Assembly (NCBI GenBank): GCA_963555705.1
Contig: OY743174.1
Span: 57,062,234 to 57,126,233 of the forward strand
DNA length: 64,000 bases
Origin: Ligustrum vulgare
Lineage: Eukaryota > Streptophyta > Magnoliopsida > Lamiales > Oleaceae
Direction of reading: 5' to 3'
The position numbers and the translations under genes are program-made. The notes under the pieces were generated by a model, which had not been told where the DNA came from, did no database searches, and saw only the letters and a list, made by a program, of their open reading frames with translations. Position 1 is the first letter of the stretch; every line of letters begins with the position of its first letter. This document shows, piece after piece, positions 44,036 to 56,863 of this stretch.

Positions 44036-44162
44036 GTATTTTTGGGAGAATGTGTGGTTAAAAACTGTTTGAAAGGTCAAAAATAGTGAGCTTGATTCAG
44101 ACGGATGATTGAGATTGAGTGTTGAATAAATTTGATTTTTGAAAAATAGGGGTCAAACTGGG
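44036..44162. mobile_element. Diverged MITE (family D) fragment
   Basis: Shares GAATGTGTGGTTAAAAA, GATTGAGATTGAGTGTTGAA and TAAATTTGATTTT with the element at 34657-34823, but the left terminus is missing. Confidence 0.65.
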
Positions 44163-45129
44163 ACATAGTGTCGAGATGAGTTCGGCTTAGTGGGCCGAGG
44201 TCTCTGCTAGGTCGGATGAGCACCATGACCGACAAAGAACTCGACCGACGAATGACCAAAGTGTCTATTGTCATTTGTATTATCATCTTAAAATGGTCTG
44301 AATATAACTATATATAAACCTCTTATTTATTGTTCAAAACATTAAAATGCTTCAAAACTTTGTCATTATTGTTACGTGTGCATTGTTGAAAACCAAAACA
44401 AATGGGACCCACATGACAAATGTTACTTCCTCCGTTCAGTGTATATAGGTTTTTATTCCTTATTTTTCCGTCAAATTATAGGCCAATAAAGTCTAGATAT
44501 TTTTAATTTTTCTAATATATTCTTATTTAATATTTATTGTTATCAATAAATATAAAATAATCATATTTATTGCGTTATTTAATGTAGGAATATATTAGTA
44601 AAAGTAAAAAAAAAATTATATTTTCAACTACATTAATTATATTTTCTTAATTGACGTGAGAAAAGAAACAATTGTATCGTAACTGGGAGTAACATCTATA
44701 GACTATATACAGGTCAATAGAGAGCAGTCAACATAATGATTATTTGGAAGTTTGGAAATATGAAAATTTTACTTAGAATTCATAAATTAATTATTAATTA
44801 AACACGATTAGCTGTTCTCTCCATTTGCGTGGGCGGCTAAATGCAGCAATCCTAGTGAATTTCACCCTTATTTAACACCAAAATATTGCAAAATCTTGAT
44901 TCTATAGATGCCATGGCACCATGCCATGACCTTAGAGAATTTTTTGTTCAGATATATTTGTTTAGGAATTAGGATCAAAGTTTCTCCAGCTTTTCTGTCT
45001 ATTGTGTAGTTATGTAAAAGTATTTAAGTGAATGTTTGGTATAGCTTGTGTCGCCCCATTTATTACCCTTATTTCTCTACATTCAGGTCATTGTGCTTTG
45101 AATGATTTGTACACTTACAATATAACTCA
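44163..45129. other. Intergenic region, nothing coding
   Basis: AT-rich. A GTCGAGATGAGTTCGGCTTA stretch near 44169-44260 may be an old gypsy LTR fragment (repeated GACCGAC-type words), without clear ends. No gene seen. Confidence 0.4.
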
Positions 45130-45701
45130 TGTTAAGAGATGATACCCAGAAAATAACCACAAAGTTATTTCAAGCAAAAACTTCAAAACTTTCATAAACT
45201 TCAAAACCACAAAGAGTTGAAACATCAAATACACAGATTGCGTCTCTTATACAAAATAAATCAGAAAACCTAAACAACCTTGCAAAAAAAACCACAAAGA
45301 AACTTATACAGAATAATAATATGTATACAAACCACACAGTTACACTGATTTTTCACTAAGAATCAGTAAAAGAACCACAAAGATATGCGAGAATCAGAAA
45401 CAAGATTAGGGTTTTTCCGAGAGAATGAGAGAGACGAAGTTGAGAGAGACGAATGGATGCTTCTAGAGATGATACAGATCAAAAGTCATCAGCACGTATA
45501 TCAATCAGAATGAAGGGCTGAGATTAAAAGCAATGATCCAATGGTGAATATTAAGGCGGTGATACATTGGGCTGAGGAAACCGGGTCACCAGACTTGGGC
45601 TATGGCTTCAGAATATTGGGCTAACATTTTCACAGGACCACAACACAGAAATTCAATCAGATTGGGCTGAATCAATTGGGCTGTTCAAAATTACCTCTAC
45701 A
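45130..45701 (-). repeat. 3' LTR of copia element 2
   Basis: 572 bp, TGTTAAGAGATGATACCC to TTACCTCTACA. Contains GAGAGAGACGAAGTTGAGAG. Confidence 0.95.
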
Positions 45702-45757
45702 TACTTCACCTCAATTTTGGATCAGCTCACCTGTAAATATAGGAATTCAAATCAGTA

Positions 45758-48700
45758 TCAAAATTCTAACAAGTTAAGAGAAATTAAAGTATCTTTAAAT
45801 TTATTTATGAGTATTATTTTAGTTCCTGTATCTGCAGGATTCAACTGAGTTGGGATTTTAACAAGTTTAATAACCCATTTTTCAGTTATATCCCTAATAA
45901 AATGAAATTTAACATCAATGTGTTTGGATCTATTATGAAAAACAAGATTCTTGCACAGGTATAAAGCACTTAAACTATCTGTACTCAGTTCAATAGCAGA
46001 ATCATTAATACAAGAGATTTCAGATAACAAACCTTTTAACCAGATACACTCTTTCACTGCATCAGTGGCAGCAATATATTTTGCCTCAGTTGAGGACAGT
46101 ACCACAAGTTTCTGTAATTGTGATTTCCAACTAATACATGTACCATTTAAAGTAAAGAAATATGCAGAAGTAGACTTCCTATTGTCAATATTACCTGCAA
46201 AATCTGAGTCTACATAACCATTTAACTTGAAATCATTTTTGGTTCTAAAAAATGCTAAACTCAGATTTGCAGTGCCTTTAAGGTATTTTAAAAGTGATTT
46301 AACAGCTTCCCAGTGTAACTCACCAGGGTTACTCATAAACCTACTAAGAACACTCACAGCAAAGACAATATCAGGTCTAGTACACACCATAAGGTACATT
46401 ACAGATCCTATAGCATTAGAATATGGTACATGTTTCATCCTAAGTTCTTCTTCTGCAGTTTTAGGACAATGATCAGAAGATAATTTGAAATGAGCAGGCA
46501 AAGGTAAGGATACAGGTTTAGAATCAATCAAATTAAATCTGGTCAGAACTTTTTCAATATAATGCTTTTGATTTAAATATAGATTCCCAGATAGTTTATC
46601 TCTAAATATGTCCATACCCAAAATCCTTTTAGCATGCCATAAATCTTTCATTTCAAATTCAGAATGCAATTTGTTTTTCAACAGGTTTATTTCATGCATA
46701 TTAGGCCCAGCAATTAACATATCATCAACATATAACAACAAATACATGAAATCAGAATTATCAATCTTGAAATAAAAACAAGAATCATATTGGCTCTTTT
46801 TAAAATTTAGGCTTTGGATATAAGAATCAAACCTCTTATACCACTGCCTAGGTGCTTGTTTCAAGCCATATAGGGATTTTTTCAATAGACAAACTAAATC
46901 AGATTTCCCCCCTTTTTCAAAACCTTTAGGCTGATTCATATATATAGTTTCATCTAAAGATCCATATAGAAAAGCAGTTTTAACATTCATTTGTTCAAGT
47001 TCTAAATTAAAATGAGCAACAAGAGCAAATAGTATTCTGATTGAAGTATATTTAACCACGGGAGAAAATATTTCATTGTAATCAATTCCTTCTTTTTGAG
47101 AAAAACCCTTAGCCACAAGTCTAGCTTTGTACCTAGGTTTAACATCTTTTGGATCACTTTCCTTTATTTTAAAAATCCATTTGCAGTCAATGATCCTTTT
47201 ATTATAGGGTCTATTAACCAAAATCCAAGTGCCATTTTTCAGAAGAGAATCCATCTCTTCCTGCATGGCAACCAACCATAAATTTGATTCTTTTGATGAA
47301 ACAGCTTCTTCAAAAAATTCAGGTTCAAAAACAAGAGGATCAGAATAAGTATATGCAGACACAAAATCAGGATCCTGAAACTTAAGAGGTGGTCTTATCT
47401 CCCTTGTAGGTCTATCCCTAGCTAATTGATAATTATCAAGGTCTGTTTCAGCTTCAGGAATATTACAAGGCAATGGTGAAGTCTCAGTCAATACAGGTTC
47501 AAGATTGTCATTTTGAAAATGTGGGGGTAGCTCCACCTGAAACTGAGTATGGGGCAGGCCATTTTCATCACCTAAATGGTCTGCACTCAGCTCAGTGGTA
47601 AGAAAGTCTTTATCATTTACAGGATCATCTAATTTTTCATTTTTACAAGGAAAAACAGTTTCATTAAAAATGACAGACCTACTTAAAATAACCATGTAAC
47701 CTCTCTGCTCCCTAACCTAAAGTCTATAGTCCTTGACCCCTTCTCCATATCCTAAAAACACACATTTCAGAGATCTGGAGTCAAGTTTTGTTTCAGTTTG
47801 GTGTGAGTAGGCAGCACACCCAAAAATTTTCAATTTTGAAAAATCTGGAAGAAAATTATTCCAAATCTGATCAGGTATTTTGAAATTAATTGCACTGCAG
47901 GGAGAAAGATTGATCAAGTAAGAAGCAGTTTTAACAGCTTCTCCCCAGAAAATTTTTGGCATGTTAGAATCAAGTAGAAGACACCTAGTTCTTTCTAAAA
48001 GAGTTCTATTCATCCTTTCAGCAACCCCATTTTGCTGTGGACTGTATGCAACAGTTCTATGTCTAAGGATTCCTAAGTTGGTACAGAAAGAATCAAAGTC
48101 TTGGTTGCAAAATTCTAATCCATTGTCAGTCCTAATTATTTTTACCTTCTTATCCTTCAAATTTTGGACTAAGGTAATCCAGTTTTTAAAAACAGACACT
48201 GTAGCATCCTTAGTTTTCAACAAATGAACCCAAGTTTTCCTAGAAAAGTCATCTACAATAAGAAGAAAGTACCTATAACCTGAGACAGAATTAACAGGAG
48301 CTGGACCCCATAGATCAGCATGTAAATATTCAAGAATATCAATAGATTTATGAATACCTTTACCAAATGAAGTCCTTTTCTATTTTCCTAACACACATTT
48401 TTCACAGAATTCAAGTTTATGCAGCACATCATTACCAAAAACATCTTTGTTTTCAAGTAACTTAAGACCTTTTTCACCTAAGTGTCCTAATCTTTTATGC
48501 CATAAAACAGTTTTGTCCACATCAGACACAGCATTAAAAGATCTTGCATAAACAGGTAAGGTATTCAGCACATAGATCCCATTAATTTTGGGAGTAGAAA
48601 AAATCATCAAGTTACTTTTGAAAATACTTAAGTAACCATTAAACATTCTAATCTCATAAGATTCAGAATCAAGAACACCAAGAGAGATTAGATTTCTTTT

Positions 48701-49872
48701 CAAGTCAGGAACATATCTTGTTTGGTTTAAAACAAGAGTTTTGTCATTATCAAGTTTTAACAAAACCTTCCCAATTCCTTTCATATCACATTTAATATTG
48801 TTACCAAGCTTCACAGATCCAAAATAATCAAAACAGAAGTCAAAAAATAAGTTTCTTTCAGGACACATATGAAAAGTGCAACCAAAATCAAGTATCCATT
48901 CATGTTTGTTTTCAGATTCAGTGGTAACATAAACCACTCCATTATTGTCTTGGACTGCAGCCTCTGTTTGATTACTGGTTCCTATTTCATTTTTCCTTTT
49001 GAAACAATTTTTGATATGATGTCCAGGTTGGCCACAATAATAACAAAGTCTATGTCTATTTATGTTATCAAGTCCCCCAGAATTATCTTGCCCCCTGACA
49101 TTATTCTGACTTCTATGATTGTCTTGATTTCTAGAATTATCATAACCTCTAAAATTGGTCTGATTTCTAGAATTATTTGGTCCTCTATAGGTGTTATCAT
49201 TAGACCTATTGAATATTGTTCTATTTTGGAAATTCCCTCTTGCACGCTTATTATTAACATTATTCCAGGTTCTAACATTGCTATAGGTATTCCAATTTTT
49301 ATTGAAATTACTCACTGGCTTATTATTCTTAAAAGGAGTCTTCTTCTTAAAGGATCCTATCACATTATAAGCCTCTTTAGGATTGTTCTTGAACTCAAGT
49401 TCTTTGTTTTTAAGAGAAATGTGAACAATTTCAGTAGTTAATTTATGTCCTCCATATTCAAGAGCATTTCTAAGGTCTTTGAACTTATCACCATAGCATT
49501 AAGCAAACACACAACCTTTTGTTCATCAGTTAATTTTTCATCGCAATTTAACAGACTCTGTGTAATCTTGGTAAACCTACTCATGTTCTCATCTACAGCC
49601 TTTGAAGGATCAAATTTAAAAGAGAAATATTGTTTCCATAGAAAGCACTTATCAGGCAAAGAAATAGTAGCAAAAACTTCTTCCAGTTTATCCCATAATT
49701 CCATAGTAGTTTTAGTCTTGCCTACTTGTCTAATGACATTATCAAATAAGTGTAAGAACAGAGTACTCCATGCAATTTCATCCATTTCAAGCTGTCTATC
49801 CTGAGGGGTGTCAAGAGGCCAGGACATATCTATAGCTTTAGCACATTTCATTTGAAGTAATAAAGCCTTCAT
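45758..49872 (-). pseudogene. Gag-pol of copia element 2, interrupted
   Basis: Gag begins near 49872 and contains a zinc knuckle (CYYCGQPGHHIKNC). Protease has an altered WILDFGCTFHMC where DSGA/C is expected, so the catalytic Ser is Phe. Integrase (DNGLEF, SPQQNGVAERMNRT), reverse transcriptase (LLYVDDMLIAG) and RNase H (SSTEAKYIAATDA, DSLSALYL) follow in copia order. Breaks: a frameshift near 49440, a TAG near 48378 after CVLGK and a TAG near 47714 after KDYRL. The RT-RNase H part (45758-47695, 645 residues) is open. The element may still be moved by proteins from relatives. Confidence 0.95.
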
Positions 49873-50942
49873 TTTCTAGCTCCAGAGATTAAAGTCTCCT
49901 TTGCCATTCCATACTTCAACATCTACTTTTACAGTAGCCATTGAAGTAATGACCAAAAAAAAATTTATTTTAAAGAATTATTAAATTGAAGGCTTTGTTA
50001 TTCCAAAAATAAGAAAAGTCAGACAGATTGAGATACAAAATATACACACTGAAACCCAAGAATTATCAGTAAGTATTCCACAAAGATCAAGATATAAGAA
50101 TAAGGTTTCATTCAATTATGAAAACAGCAAGGCAATCAAGATGGTTACAATTCATACACAAAACAAACTAATCAGATAACTACACAATACTAATGTATAG
50201 AAACAGGTTCTCCCAATATATCCCTCAACCTATTTATGGGTCAGCCCAACCTCCCTCAGATTCCCGGATTCTCAAGGAATCCTGGACAAAGGTAAGAATT
50301 AGGGTCCAATAATAGGCTTCAACGGAGGAATTTAGGAAAGAACCAAGAATTTGAAAAATAATCAGTATGAATTGCAGTAAATTGAAAAGAGATCACCTGA
50401 TGCAAAGTTTTATAGGCTCAGCAGTACAAAGATTATTTTTCCACAAAGATTCAGAGTCCACAGGTTCAATACCACCAAGTTCCAAAAATGTTGCGAAGAT
50501 CAACCAACAAGGTAAATGTAGGATCTATTGTATGTTGATTCAGTATATTTATTAAGTAAATATACTGAAAAATTAAAAAATAAAGATCCCCCCAAAAATT
50601 ATATACGACTCAGAATAGCATCCAAAATCTTGAGAAAAACCTTATTTCAAAAATAGGTTTTAAACAAAAAATTTCACAAAGTAAATTTCTGAAAAATAAA
50701 TTTTCAAACAGTTTCAAGAAATTTCAGAATCATAAACTAGTTTACAAAAGGGTTTTCAAGAAACTTTAAGAAATAATATTTTCTCAAAGATCACCACCAA
50801 GAACTGAAGAACCCTAAATCGTTGTAAACAGAAAAACCACACAAATTTCAGAAAACACAGATCCGTACAGAAAATCCTGGGTCTAACAAATCTGAGTCGA
50901 AATTCAACGTTTATAACATGAACCCTAAGGCTCTGATACCAC

Positions 50943-51526
50943 TGTTAAGAGATGATACCCAGAAAATAACCACAAAGTATATACGAACAATATTTCAAGC
51001 AAAAACTTCAAAACTTTCATAAACTTCAAAACCACAAAGAGTTGAAACATCAAATACATAGATTGCGTCTCTTATACAAAATAAATCAGAAAACCTAAAC
51101 AACCTTGCAAAAAAAACCACAAAGAAACTTATACAGAATAATAATATGTATACAAACCACACAGTTACACTGATTTTTCACTAAGAATCAGTAAAAGAAC
51201 CACAAAGATATGCGAGAATCAGAAACAAGATTAGGGTTTTTCCGAGAGAATGAGAGAGACGAAGTTGAGAGAGACGAATGGATGCTTCTAGAGATGATAC
51301 AGATCAAAAGTCATCAGCACGTATATCAATCAGAATGAAGGGCTGAGATTAAAAGCAATGATCCAATGGTGAATATTAAGGCGGTGATACATTGGGCTGA
51401 GGAAACCGGGTCACCAGACTTGGGCTATGGCTTCAGAATATTGGGCTAACATTTTCACATGACCACAACACAGAAATTCAATCAGATTGGGCTGAATCAA
51501 TTGGGCTATTCAAAATTGCCTCTACA
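50943..51526 (-). repeat. 5' LTR of copia element 2
   Basis: 584 bp, matching 45130-45701 closely; carries the extra TATATACGAACAA segment. Confidence 0.95.
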
Positions 51527-51554
51527 ACTCATATAACAACACAACAGAAAATAT

Positions 51555-51710
51555 TTAGTCAATGTTTGGTTCTGATTATTTTAATATCAAGTTAAAGTCA
51601 ATATTAATTTTAATCACATTTTTTATGTGATCCACAACTTTTCAAACATACATCTCATCAATTTTTATCAAAATATACTAAAAAACTGATTTTAATATGC
51701 CTCTGATCGG

Positions 51711-51787
<77 letters not shown>

Positions 51788-51950
51788 AATTTATAATCAC
51801 TTTAATTTCCAATATAACTTTTTAACCACACATTTTTGCTCTCTCCAATTTTTAACCCTACATCTACCTCGAGATCCGCGAAAAAAACCCAAAAAATTGA
51901 ATATTTTTTTTTAGCCTTCGAACAGGGCTATATCAAACAGGGAATTAGTA
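51555..51950. mobile_element. MITE (family C) split by a family A MITE
   Basis: The left part (51555-51698) matches family C (TGTTTGGTTCTGATTATTTT, then CAACTTTTCAAACATACATC) and its right end resumes at 51929 (ATCAAACAGGGAATTAG). Between them lies the family A element at 51699-51928. Confidence 0.65.
51699..51928. mobile_element. Tourist-like MITE (family A) enlarged by an (AT)n expansion
   Basis: Ends GCCTCTGATCGGATC and AGCCTTCGAACAGGGC are inverted with a few mismatches. TAT flanks each end. After 15 bases an (AT)n run of about 70 bp (51713-51782) interrupts it; the rest (TTTTTAACCACACATTTTTG, ACCTCGAGATCCGCG) follows family A. Confidence 0.7.
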
Positions 51951-52037
51951 TATTATTTTGCACAAAGGTCGAGTTTGGAAGTCCGTAATCTTTATATTCA
52001 AAATGAATTTCATTCGCTACTTTTACTTAGCCCTATT

Positions 52038-52804
52038 TGTTGGGAAATTGGACCACAAATTTTTGAATTACCAACACAAGTAGCAAACGCCAATTTCTTC
52101 CCCAAACTCCGTGTGATTAAAATAAGAAATCAACAACTCAATCCAAGCCTAGCCAAAACCACAAATAATAAAATATCGAACTATAAATATCAAAAGCAAT
52201 AACACCAATAATTATTTAACGTCGTAAAACCCTCCAATGAGAAGGGAAAATCGACGGGGCAAACCGACAATTCCACTATTACCAAATAATAGGAATACAA
52301 TATTTATTTCTTAGATTTTTGCCCTAAATCTAGAAGTAACCAATACACACCTTCAAGAATTAATCTTGGCACCCAAAATATACATCATCTAATACAATAG
52401 ATGGAACCCAAATAACAACAACAATAATGGAAATAAATAGCCACCTAAACCATTCTAAGATAATACTTAGAGAAAACTCAACAATGAAAAAGAAGAAACC
52501 CAATAAATATTCAACACTTTCTTCTCCAAAACATAACAAGATAAATAGCACCTTTCATTTCATTGTTGTTGTGTAAACGTGTGTAGAGAGAAAAATGGCT
52601 AACAAGAAAATTTCATGGCCACAGCGTAAATTTTTAGCCTCTGTCTGTGTGTAAAGTTCTTGTTTCCCAGCAAAAAACCAATTCAATGCCTCTGCTTCTA
52701 TTTTGTGTACTTAATTAGGTTAGGCAAGTTACTAGAAATTGCAGCCAAGTCCTTTAAGTATCATCACACAATTAAAGTGGGCTGAAACTATTTTAAGCCC
52801 AACA
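52038..52804 (-). repeat. 3' LTR of copia element 3
   Basis: 767 bp, TGTTGGGAAATTGG to TTTTAAGCCCAACA. The other LTR differs by scattered substitutions. Confidence 0.95.
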
Positions 52805-52847
52805 ATCTCCCCCTCCAGCCCATGAGGGAGGTAACCAAAGACTCCAC

Positions 52848-55800
52848 TTACTTGGAATCCATCACAGCCTGCTCGGTACAAAACTCGAGCTTCTGCTTGG
52901 TACCAACCTTGGTCAACATGTCAGCAATATTTTTATCGGTGTGAATCTTTTCCAACTGCATTAACTTCTCGTCAACTGCTCCACGTATCCAATGATACCT
53001 CACATCAATGTGTTTAGTACGAGAATGGAAAGTAGAATTCTTACTTAGCTCAAGAGCACTCTGACTATCACAATAAATGACGTACTCACCTTGCTTCAAG
53101 TTAAGCTCCTCAAGAAACTTTCTCATCCATATCATCTCTTTACCTGCTTCGGTAATTGCAATATACTCAGCCTCAGTTGTAGACAAAGCCACACATTTTT
53201 GCAATCTTGACTGCCAAGAAACAGCTCCCCCTGCAAAAGTAAACAAGTACCCAGATGTAGACTTTCTGTTGTCAAGATCTCCTGCCATATCTGCATCTGT
53301 ATACGCTATCAAAACTGGTTGAGCTCCCCCGAAACCCAAACACAAAGTAGAAGTTCCCCTGAGATACCGCATAATCCATTTTACTGCTTCCCAATGATCT
53401 TTGCCCGGATTAGACAGAAATCTGCTCACCACGCCAACTGCATGTGCAATATCTGGACGAGTACATACCATAGCATACATCAAACTACCAACTGCTGAAG
53501 AATAGGGTACTACTTCCATCTTCTTCTTCTCTTCACTCGTTGAAGGACAAGATCTTTTGGTAAGTTTCAGATGACCCCCAAGAGGTGAGCTAACTGATTT
53601 AGCTCCTTTCATACTGAACCTTTCAAGAACCCGTTCAATATATTTTTCTTGTGATAACCACAACCTCTTAGATTTTCTGTCTCGAATTATCTCCATGCCC
53701 AATATCTGTTTAGCCGGCCCCAAATCTTTCATATCAAATGACTTATGTAAGGCTTCTTTCAATTTCTTGATCAACCCCACATCCTGGCCAACTATAAGCA
53801 TATCATCAACATAAAGTAGTAAAATAATAAATTTGTCACCTAGAAAAGATCTGATATAAACACAAGAATCTGCAGTCGTCCTTGTGTATTCCTGACTGAC
53901 CATAAAAGTATCAAACTTTTTATACCACTGTCTTGGTGCTTGCTTGAGCACATACAAACTTTTCTTCAATTTGCATACAAGGTGTTCTTTCCCCTTTTGT
54001 TCAAAACCTTCTGGTTGAAACATATAAATCTCTTCCTCCAAGTCACCAAGTAGGAAGGCAGTCTTCACATCAAGTTGCTCCATTTCTAGGTCTAGGATGG
54101 CTGCTAACCCCAAAACAACTCTGATGGATGTCATTTTCACAACAGGAGAGAAAATCTCATCAAAATCAATACCATATTTCTGCCCAAAGCCTTTAACAAC
54201 CAAATGAGCTTTGTACTTCATCAAATCACCATTACCTTCACGTTTGATTTTATATACCCATTTATTTCTCAATGTTTTCCTACCCTTAGGAAGATTCACC
54301 AATTCATAAGTATCATTCTTCCTCAAAGAATTCATCTCTTCTACCATTGCTTTCATCCAGTGAACTTTATCTATGTTAGCCTGTGCCTCAGAAAAACTTT
54401 TTGGCTCCCCATCAGTAGTAAGCAAAATATAGTCAGAAGTAGGATACCTAGTAGATGACCTGTGATCTCTGGTAGATCTTCTGACATGTGCTTCTTCATC
54501 TTCTTTTGTCCCAGGTATTTGCTCCCCCTCATAAGCATTCTCATCAGCTAGTATATCATCATGAGCAATGTCATCAACATTGTCATTAATGGGAGCTAAG
54601 TTCTCTTCAACAATAGGTTGTGATGTTGAAGTGCTTGTAGATGCGAGATCAGGAACAACTGCAGTCACTCTAGGCTGCTCCAATTTATCCAAATCTTTAA
54701 TGGTTTGGTCTTCATGAAAGACCACATCTCTGCTTCTCACAATCTTCTTTTTCTCTGGATCCCAAAATTTGTACCCAAACTGTTCATCACCATAGCTGAG
54801 AAATATACAAGGAGTAGCTCTATCATCAAGTTTCGATCTCTGTTCCTTAGGCACGTGCACAAAAGCTTTGCACCCAAACACCTTCAGATGAGAGTAGGAA
54901 ACATCTTTTCCTGTCCAAACTCTTTCTGGAATATCAAAATCCAAAGGAACAGGTGGAGATCTATTGATCAAATAGCAAGCAGTCTGAACTGCTTCACCCC
55001 AAAACATTTTTGGTAGCTTGGCTGTCTTCAACATGCATCTGACTCTGTCAAGAATGGTACGGTTAATTCTTTATGCCACACCATTATGTTGAGGAGTACC
55101 TGCTTTTGTAAACTCATGTCGAATCCCAAATTTTTAGCAATAATCCCTGAACTCATGTGAAGTGTATTCCCCACCATTATCTGTTCTGAGACATTTCAAG
55201 GGCTTCGCTGTTTCTCGTTCTACAATGGCATGAAACTGTTGAAAACTCTTAAATACCTGATCTTTAGATTTCAACATATAAACCCAAAGCTTCCTAGAAG
55301 CATCATCAACAAATGTGAGGAAATACTTATTTCCACCCAAAGAAGCTACATCGCTAGGAGAGCACACATCAGAATGCACAAGTTCTAAAATATCATGTTT
55401 TCTTTTAAATGAACCACTAAAAGAAACTCTGTGCTATTTACCATATAAACAATGATCACATTGGTTTAGCGACATACATTTGGCTAAGGGAATAGATGTC
55501 TTCTTATCCAGAACCTGCAAACATTTTTCACTCATGTGACCAAGTCTCTTGTGCCATAAATCAAGAGAAGTGTACATTCACCTCATTTTTACAAGCTTTT
55601 GCATAAGTCTTGTAAAGCGTGCAACAAGCTTTTCCTTTGGCAACAATCAAAGTGCCCTTTGACAATTTCCAATTCAAATCACCGAATCTGCTATAATAAC
55701 CCTGTCTGTCAAGAGCCATAACTGAAATTAGATTGAGGCGCATATCAGCAATATGCCTCAATTCATTCAGTATCAAGGAGTAGCCAAGTTCTGTTTGCAA

Positions 55801-56826
55801 GTAAATATCACCAATCCCAATAATCTTAGATTGGCTAGTATTTCCCATCTTTGAAATACCAAAATCACCAGCTGTGTAATTTGCAAACAAGTCCATGTTC
55901 GAACAAACATGGTAGGAAGCACCACTATCAACAATCCACTCAGTACTAGGATCACCCACGTGTATGCAATGACTATCTACACAAGAAAGTACTTCATCAC
56001 TGGTAGAAACAATAGTTGTAGTATTCTTTTCATCTTCCTTCTTCTGATTGCTACCTTCCCTTTGCTCTCTCAACCAAATCCGACAATTTCTTTTAATGTG
56101 GCCCAAATTACCACAATGATAGCAAGCAGACTTTTTATCTTTTGATTTCGACCGACCTCTTGACTTGCTGCGACCTTTCTGCCATCTATTTCTATTTCTC
56201 CCCCTGTCCTCTACAACAAGAGCATGTGCATGATTTGACCCTGCATGTACACCTGAGGACTTCCTTCTTGATTCCTCATTCTGCATACCGTCTTTAACAG
56301 ACTCCATAGTCAAAACACCATTCGGAGCAGAATTATTGATAGTCACAACAAATGTCTCCCAACTATCTGGCAAAGAACTCAAAAGCAACAAAGCCTGCAA
56401 TTCATCTTCTAGTTTCATACCCATAGTAGTCAACTGATTTACAATATTCTGGAAATTGTTCAAGTGCTCTGTCACACCCATGCCATCTTTATATTTCATG
56501 TTGACCAAGTCTCTAATCAAAAAAGACTTCCTAGATGCAGTCTTTTTCTCAAACATAGACTCCAATTTCGACCACAATTTCTGTGCGTCAGTCTCCTGTG
56601 CAACATGATGAAACACACTGTTATCCACCGACTGTCTTATAGTTCCGATAGTCTTTCTATTCTGTTTGGTCCAATCACTGTCTGACATATCCTTCGGTTT
56701 AGCCGTATCACCCTCAACGGGGTCATGCAAATCCTTGCAATAAAGGATATCCTCCATCCTAGGCTTCCAAGTTACCCAATTATGATTAGTGAGTCTAATC
56801 ATAGCACAACCAACCGGATCATCCAT
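52848..56826 (-). pseudogene. Gag-pol of copia element 3, interrupted
   Basis: Gag starts MDDPVGCAMIRLTNHNW at 56826, with zinc knuckle CYHCGNLGHIKRNC after an Arg/Ser-rich basic stretch. Protease has WIVDSGASYHVC, catalytic triad intact. Integrase follows, then reverse transcriptase (LLYVDDMLIVG) and RNase H (YTDADMAGD, STTEAEYIAITEA, CDSQSALEL), where DADM replaces the usual DADW. Breaks: a frameshift near 55565 just before the integrase zinc finger, a TAG near 55437, a TAA near 55133 and a TAA near 55070. The final 728-codon frame (52848-55034) is open. Not able to make a full polyprotein. Confidence 0.95.
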
Positions 56827-56863
56827 TTTAATTCACACAATCCAACAGAAGCTCTGATACCAC

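Larger units (their letters stand above)
45130..51526 (-). mobile_element. Ty1/copia retrotransposon 2, recent but coding-defective
   Basis: LTRs 45130-45701 and 50943-51526 are flanked by ACTCA (45125-45129 and 51527-51531). On the minus strand the primer site GTGGTATCAGAGCC (50928-50942 inverted) follows the 5' LTR, and a purine tract (GAGGTGAAGTA) precedes the 3' LTR. The LTRs differ by one 12-bp length change and a handful of substitutions, so insertion was recent. The interior carries gag through RNase H with a few disabling changes. Confidence 0.96.
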
